Source: Lycium barbarum
Taxonomy: Eukaryota > Streptophyta > Magnoliopsida > Solanales > Solanaceae
DNA: 64,000 nt
Assembly (NCBI RefSeq): GCF_019175385.1
Contig: NC_083341.1
Coordinates: 60,731,800-60,795,799 of the forward strand
Direction of reading: 5' to 3'
The position numbers and the translations under genes are program-made. Below, piece by piece: positions 59,529-64,000 of the stretch. Under the pieces are notes generated by a model. It had not been told where the DNA came from and did not search any database. It saw only the letters and a list, made by a program, of their open reading frames with translations. Each line of letters starts with the position of its first letter. Positions within the stretch are counted from its first letter, which is position 1.

Positions 59529-59934
59529 TGTCACACCCCACCCTAGGTAAGGCGTGATTGGCACCCGGCACCTTGCGGAAATCGAGCGAACTAACTTACA
59601 ACTCACATCCTCTATGTCTCCAATGGCAACAATAAGATCAACAGGCTAAATATGAACATACTATCATGCATAAGTATATGTACAATGGACCCATGATGCC
59701 GACATTACTACTGTCACACTATGACTAAGCTATACGCAGGAACTGTCTGCAAAGCCTTTATGAACATGACTGAGGTGTACAAATCGGGACAGGGCCCCTG
59801 ACGTACCGTTAACACAATTCATATATATATTGACTCAGACTCGGCAATGCTCCAGGAAGAAATGGAGCCACCACTCGAGACCAGTACCTGAAGGCAGCCT
59901 ACGATGAAAGATCCTCATCTCGTCTATCTACACC

Positions 59935-60000
59935 TGCGGGCATGAACGCAACGTCCACAAGAAGGGACGTCAGTACGAACAGTGTACTGAGTATGTAAGG
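59935..60000 (-). promoter_or_regulatory. Conserved LTR block with perfect 6 bp hairpin and CAG/GT
   Basis: On the minus strand, TACTCAGTACACTGTTCGTA and CTG lead into ACGTCC and GGACGT (59965-59970 with 59951-59956) around CTTCTTGT, then GTTCATGCCCGCAG/GTGTAG. It is nearly the same text as the plus-strand block at 29044. Confidence 0.8.
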
Positions 60001-60238
60001 AATGAATAGTAACATAGTAAGCGATACCGAACATGGAAAATAATATAGTGAATGTATGAAGATAAAGTAATATAAAAGAGATCAACATGTGCCTCTGAAT
60101 GCCCTTTTAAGGCGAATGTCGTGCATGCTTAGCTTTTAAAGAAAACCTTTTCCATACATATCCATATATAATATCTCATCCGGCCGTTAAGGCGCGGTAA
60201 CACATAAATATACACATAGCGTCTTGCATGGTATTATC

Positions 60239-60360
60239 TTACCCGTCCATGTAGGCTCGGTGTCATTTTACCCGGCCCTTTCGGGACTCGGTGTTATCTT
60301 CCTCAGCCCTTTCGGGACTCGATGTTATCTTACTCGACCATATAGGCTCGATATTATCCC
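60239..60360 (-). repeat. Four ~31 bp hairpin-type units in the solo LTR
   Basis: Units carry CCCGGCCCTTTCGGGACTCG or diverged forms and end TGTTATCTTA. On the minus strand CCGAGTCCC...GGGCCGGG matches the array of the 10 kb element. Confidence 0.8.
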
Positions 60361-62061
60361 CAGCTGATCAGTGGGATGCAATGCATACATACATACACAC
60401 ATAAAAAAATACATACATGAAATCAACATCATCATCGGCTTTACCGTTATCATCATATCATTCCTGAAGTATTAACCATCGTAAGATGAAATCGACGATG
60501 TCACGGGAATCTTGAGAATCATGAACTTAGATAACATTGGAAATCGAATCATTATCTTCGCTATGTCTCACCTCAAAGGAACGAATAACATGAGGTGAGA
60601 CCATCAACAATAAGTAAGATCTAGGGATTTATGAAATGGCTCAATAATCTCATAATGCCCTCAAATCATAGCTTCGGAGTTTCTAGAAGAGGATCATCAT
60701 CATCGTCACAACCATCATAGAGCAATATTCTCATCTTTGACATCATCATTATCATTGCGAAAACGTGTTCATCGTTGTTATCATAAGAGCGTACGAAGTC
60801 ATAAATCGTTGGTTTGGAAAATACGAACATTTTGGAAAACATTTATGAATTATTAGGAAAGGAATTATGCCTTTTGAATCGTAAACTTCTAACCTTGAAA
60901 ACAAGGAGTATATGAAAACATTTATGGAATTATAATCATAGGAATCATGCCTTGAAAGAAAAGGGACGAGCCTTAACATACCTTTTGGTCGCCTTAACTT
61001 CAACCACTCAACGCTTGTCCTCCCAGGCTCGTAAATCTATATTCAAGAGAATTTATACTATTGTTAGGCTCACCATCATACACTTGTCTTAAGCCTTCAA
61101 TTTAAATTCATTTAGAATCTGCCGAAATTCGGGCAGCACCTCCCCTGTTTATATGCCTAGCCCGAAATCACAATACCCACAAAATAACAACAACAACAGC
61201 ACCAACATCAACCACATCATTATTAATACCAAAATATTCCATAAAACATCCCACGCGATGTTTGTCTAATTTCTCAACCAACAACTTTATTATACAACCA
61301 TTTCATCACCCTATCTTCGTAAATAAACCAAAAGTAATATTAATAAGGAGAGATTCATACCTTATTTTTGTTAAAACAGCGATATCTTCAATATCCACCT
61401 TGAATCCACCATAAAACCATACTAGAATCACATCTATGCGTTTATCCGAGCTTCGATTAATACTCCGCCACTTGAAAATTGCTTACCTTTTGATTTCCTC
61501 ACTCCCTCTTCAAATTTTCTAGAATTTTCTGGGCAAATCTGGTGAAAAAAAAGAGGTTTTTACCCTTTATATAGGGGTCAAATTCGGGTCCGGTCACTGC
61601 AACAATTTACTGTAGCAGCACTGTAGCAGTCGGTACTGTAGCAGTATTGTTGCACGCGTTTCTGCTTTGTCAGCCGAATTTGTAATGTCCATAATTCTCT
61701 ACTCCGATGTCCTATCGATGAGTGGTTTGCTGAGTTGGAAACTAGACTCGACGAACTTCATTTTAGGCTTTTGTTTCACCTTAAAACACTTCACATGCTA
61801 AGAGATATTGTTCCCCCAAGTTGGACCAAAATTTTCACACAAAACATTACCCATCCTTTCTCCAAAGTTGTACTACTCCATTTCTTCCACTAATTTCCTT
61901 ATAAAACCTTCCGGTATACCTTATATACGTCCTTCACTTATTAAATATACTTAATAATGCTTGCTCCTTATATTCCAAAGTGGTTTTACTTAACCCTAAC
62001 TCAACGTACTTCTGTTCCAAATTTGATAAGTGCTCTTTAAAGATACGGGGTGTAACAGAAG

Positions 62062-62066
62062 GATAC
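62062..62066. other. Resumption point of the right-hand gypsy LTR
   Basis: After GAAGG (62058-62062) the interrupted LTR continues with GATACCAG. The boundary is set by the nested LTR end at 62057. Confidence 0.5.
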
Positions 62067-62885
62067 CAGTAGAAATTTTTAATCTTGGGTAACATGGTTG
62101 TCTCCAAACTATTTCGTGTGGATTACGATGTGGCGATCGATTGAAAGAATCAATGGATGTTTATGGCACCCGCTCAGCCATGAGGTAGGTTATGGCTTTC
62201 CTTTTTGGTAGACTTCAGTTAGTTTCACATATTCGTGTAATAGAAGGAACGTATAATGCATGACTCGGATATGGAGATTTGGGAAGGAACATTAGGATGG
62301 TATTTATATGCGATTTGTGCGTTTGGGCTAGTGGTATGTAGACTCCTTAGGTTGCTTGGTTGGTTTCTTGATTATGGGTGGATTTATGTGACTTGGGAGG
62401 TAGTGGATGGTACGTAATTGTTTATGCCTTACAATAGGAACCCCGTAATATGTGGTTAATTGTATTATACCATTGATGAAGAACCTAGTTCATAAATGGA
62501 AGGGTAAAATGTGTACCGATTGATTGTCCTGTTGTGTGTTGGGACTAGCCACCCCGTTATATGTGCTTTAATTGTTCTATTGTGCTGTCTTGATGCCATG
62601 AGTTATTGGTAGATATTGGATTTTGTTTTATCATCTTGATTGGGATATAATTGACATACCCGTTATTGGTATTTGTACTTTGATATGTTATTGGCGTACC
62701 CACTATTGGTACTTGTGATTCAGTTATATTATTGGCATACCCACTATTGGTACTTGTGATATTGAGCATAATTATTGATGTGATTCATGCATTGCACGAA
62801 CTCTTATTTTTATGATACATTGTTGAGACATTGATGATATTTGATGAAATACTTGATGAGCTAGGCTCAATTTTACTTGAGTGAC

Positions 62886-63125
62886 GTCAGAAGGCCGATG
62901 TCCGATGTTCATCCTAGAATCATTGACTGAGTGAAAGTGATAGTGATGAAACTCTTTTTCTTGAGTGATGTGAGATGGACGATGTCCGATGTTCATCCCG
63001 GAATCGTTGACTAAGTGAAAGTGATATTAATGAAACTCTTTTAGTTGAGTGACGTGAGATCGCCGATGTCCGATGATCAATTCTGAAATAGGTGTTGCAT
63101 GGCCGATATCCGATACTAGTTCCGG
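62886..63125 (+). repeat. Tandem array of CCGATGTCCGATG units in the gypsy LTR
   Basis: Four units contain CGATGTCCGATG(T/A)TCATC or CCGATATCCGATACTAGTTC followed by CGGAATC. The first three are about 113-115 bp apart, with GTGAAAGTGAT(A/G) spacers. It is the direct-orientation relative of the array at 30598. Confidence 0.8.
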
Positions 63126-63842
63126 AATCATTGTTAGTGCATGAACTCCACAGGTCCCCCAGGGTGGTGCCGGTGAGAACCCCCCGTGGGCAAAGATCTG
63201 GGGTCTCATCTGTCTTTTGGGCAAAGATTCGGACGAGTGGCACTTAGACTTCGCCAGTCACACTGGGCTATGCTACTAAGACGTCGATATTTCTATCCGG
63301 AGTACATGTGTACACCGCATTTGCACGGCATTACATTGCATTCATACCATTATCGCATTGCATTGTATTATGACTTGATCTTGAGATGCTTGGTGTTGTA
63401 CTCGTGATTGAATGGATTGGATTGAATGTATTCAGACTTGGCAAGTTAGGGATTAAAGGTTTTATTTAAGCGATGATATGTATTTGGACTCGGTTACATG
63501 TGATTTATATTTGTTGACTTGTGCCTGTGGAATTACCTCGGAGCACCCCCCCCCCCCCCCAAATAAAATTAGTCTGTGATTTGTTTCTAAGGGTTGTAGG
63601 ACAAAATGAGTTATAATAGTGAGCTGACCTCTAGACTAAAATGAATGATCTAAGAATTATGGAGTAGGAATTTGCACTGGTGATGTTTGACTTGTAGTTT
63701 ATTAGGGAGCAGTTGTGACCTAAGGTATATTGATGTTGTGATGTGCGGTATATAGATGTATGATCTGATTTAGTGATTATCATCGTTGTTTGTGAATTCT
63801 TTTACCAATATGTGTTACTAACCATTGTCGGCCTATGATACT

Positions 63843-63901
63843 TACTCAGTACGCGTAGATTGTACTGATATTGCACTTGCTACACTCTTTTTGGAGTGTA
63901 G
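63843..63901 (+). promoter_or_regulatory. Conserved LTR block with perfect 8 bp hairpin
   Basis: TACTCAGTACGCGTAGATTG and TACTGAT precede CTACACTC (63880-63887) and GAGTGTAG (63894-63901) around TTTTTG, followed by ATTGTTTCAG/GTGG. Confidence 0.82.
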
Positions 63902-64000
63902 ATTGTTTCAGGTGGTTGATTTTGATACGAACCGGAATGTGCGGTGCCTATCTGGAAGATCTTATCCTACTTCATTCCGGGATGGAGGTTGATGTATTAG

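Larger units (their letters stand above)
59529..62057 (-). mobile_element. Solo LTR, minus orientation, nested in the right-hand gypsy LTR
   Basis: Starts TGTCACACCCCACCCTAGGT and ends GATACGGGGTGTAACA, so the minus strand begins TGTTACACCCCGTATC, a common Solanaceae gypsy LTR start. Flanks GAGGG/GAAGG fit a 5 bp duplication. The inverted hairpin block lies at 59935-60000, a four-unit CCGGCCCTTTCGGGACTCGG-type array at 60239-60360, and CTGTAGCAG repeats at 61610-61660. Confidence 0.9.
58730..64000 (+). mobile_element. Gypsy-type LTR, plus orientation, running off the right edge, with nested solo LTR
   Basis: Starts TGTAATGACCCGTTTCGTCA and has the CCGC/GCGG block at 58895-59050. It is interrupted at 59529-62057 and resumes GATACCAGTAGAAATTTTTA. 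The second part has the CCGATGTCCGATG array (62886-63125), TCCGGAGTACATGTGTAC at 63296-63313, a C15 run near 63545 and the hairpin block at 63843-63901. The overall plan matches the solo LTR at 50319. The end lies outside the window. Confidence 0.85.

Noticed and set aside
63545..63559. C15 tract as a functional element
   Set aside because: Homopolymer in an LTR; its length is unreliable and nothing else marks it as a site.

Overview
This is a plant nuclear window, most likely from a Solanaceae species. The evidence is an Au-type SINE, Ogre-type LTRs with a tRNA-Arg-like primer site, and chromovirus-type Ty3/gypsy LTRs that begin TGTAACG or TGTTACA and end GTCGTGACA or GTGTGACA. It is almost entirely nested transposable elements. 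I see one intact cellular gene, a SAUR-family (small auxin-up RNA) gene at 11014-11349. No tRNA genes, CRISPR arrays or functional rRNA genes are visible.

Layout. 1-76 is the tip of an inverted Ogre-type LTR. 75-6240 looks like a decayed Mutator-like (MULE) territory: an acidic coiled-coil pseudogene (+), a GRF-type zinc-finger pseudogene (-), an intact 80-residue ORF of unknown function (-) and a broken MULE transposase (-). Between them are three copies of a ~110 bp repeat and many copies of a GGTCTAT/ATAGACC palindrome. 6730-10554 is a complete but dead hAT element with 14 bp terminal inverted repeats and a perfect 8 bp target duplication. 10676-10919 is a Stowaway-like MITE that ends about 33 bp before the SAUR TATA box. 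12360-12490 is an Au-like SINE remnant.

From 12689 to the end there is layer upon layer of LTR retrotransposons. A minus-strand gypsy LTR (12689-14563) is cut by an Ogre-type element (LTR 14564-20338, primer site, ORF1 remnant, gag remnant). The gag is itself cut by a solo LTR (23753-27017), and its reading frame resumes at 27018. Next comes a repeat-rich stretch with a 15-unit minisatellite that has a 158 bp higher-order period (27850-28432). Another minus-strand gypsy LTR (29807-42530) is split by a complete 10 kb non-autonomous element (31859-41842) with ~3.03 kb LTRs about 98% identical by hand count, a CTTGG target duplication, a tRNA-iMet primer site, a polypurine tract and no recognisable protein genes. 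42531-54636 holds remnants of two minus-strand gypsy polyproteins, with three LTRs, two of them solo insertions. 54637-58729 is a second Ogre-type LTR. It is cut by a plus-strand gypsy LTR (58730 to the window end) that carries a further solo LTR (59529-62057).

Two observations stand out. The internal region of the 10 kb element contains a 103-nt block that aligns without gaps to the plant 5S rRNA gene (about 73% identity against a remembered consensus), with box A and box C preserved. Separately, nearly every gypsy-type LTR here, in both orientations and across quite different families, carries a GTAC...GTACTRAY block followed by a small pyrimidine-loop hairpin. The stem sequences differ while pairing is kept, which points to a conserved RNA-level module (splice-site, polyadenylation or packaging signal) in otherwise diverged LTRs.
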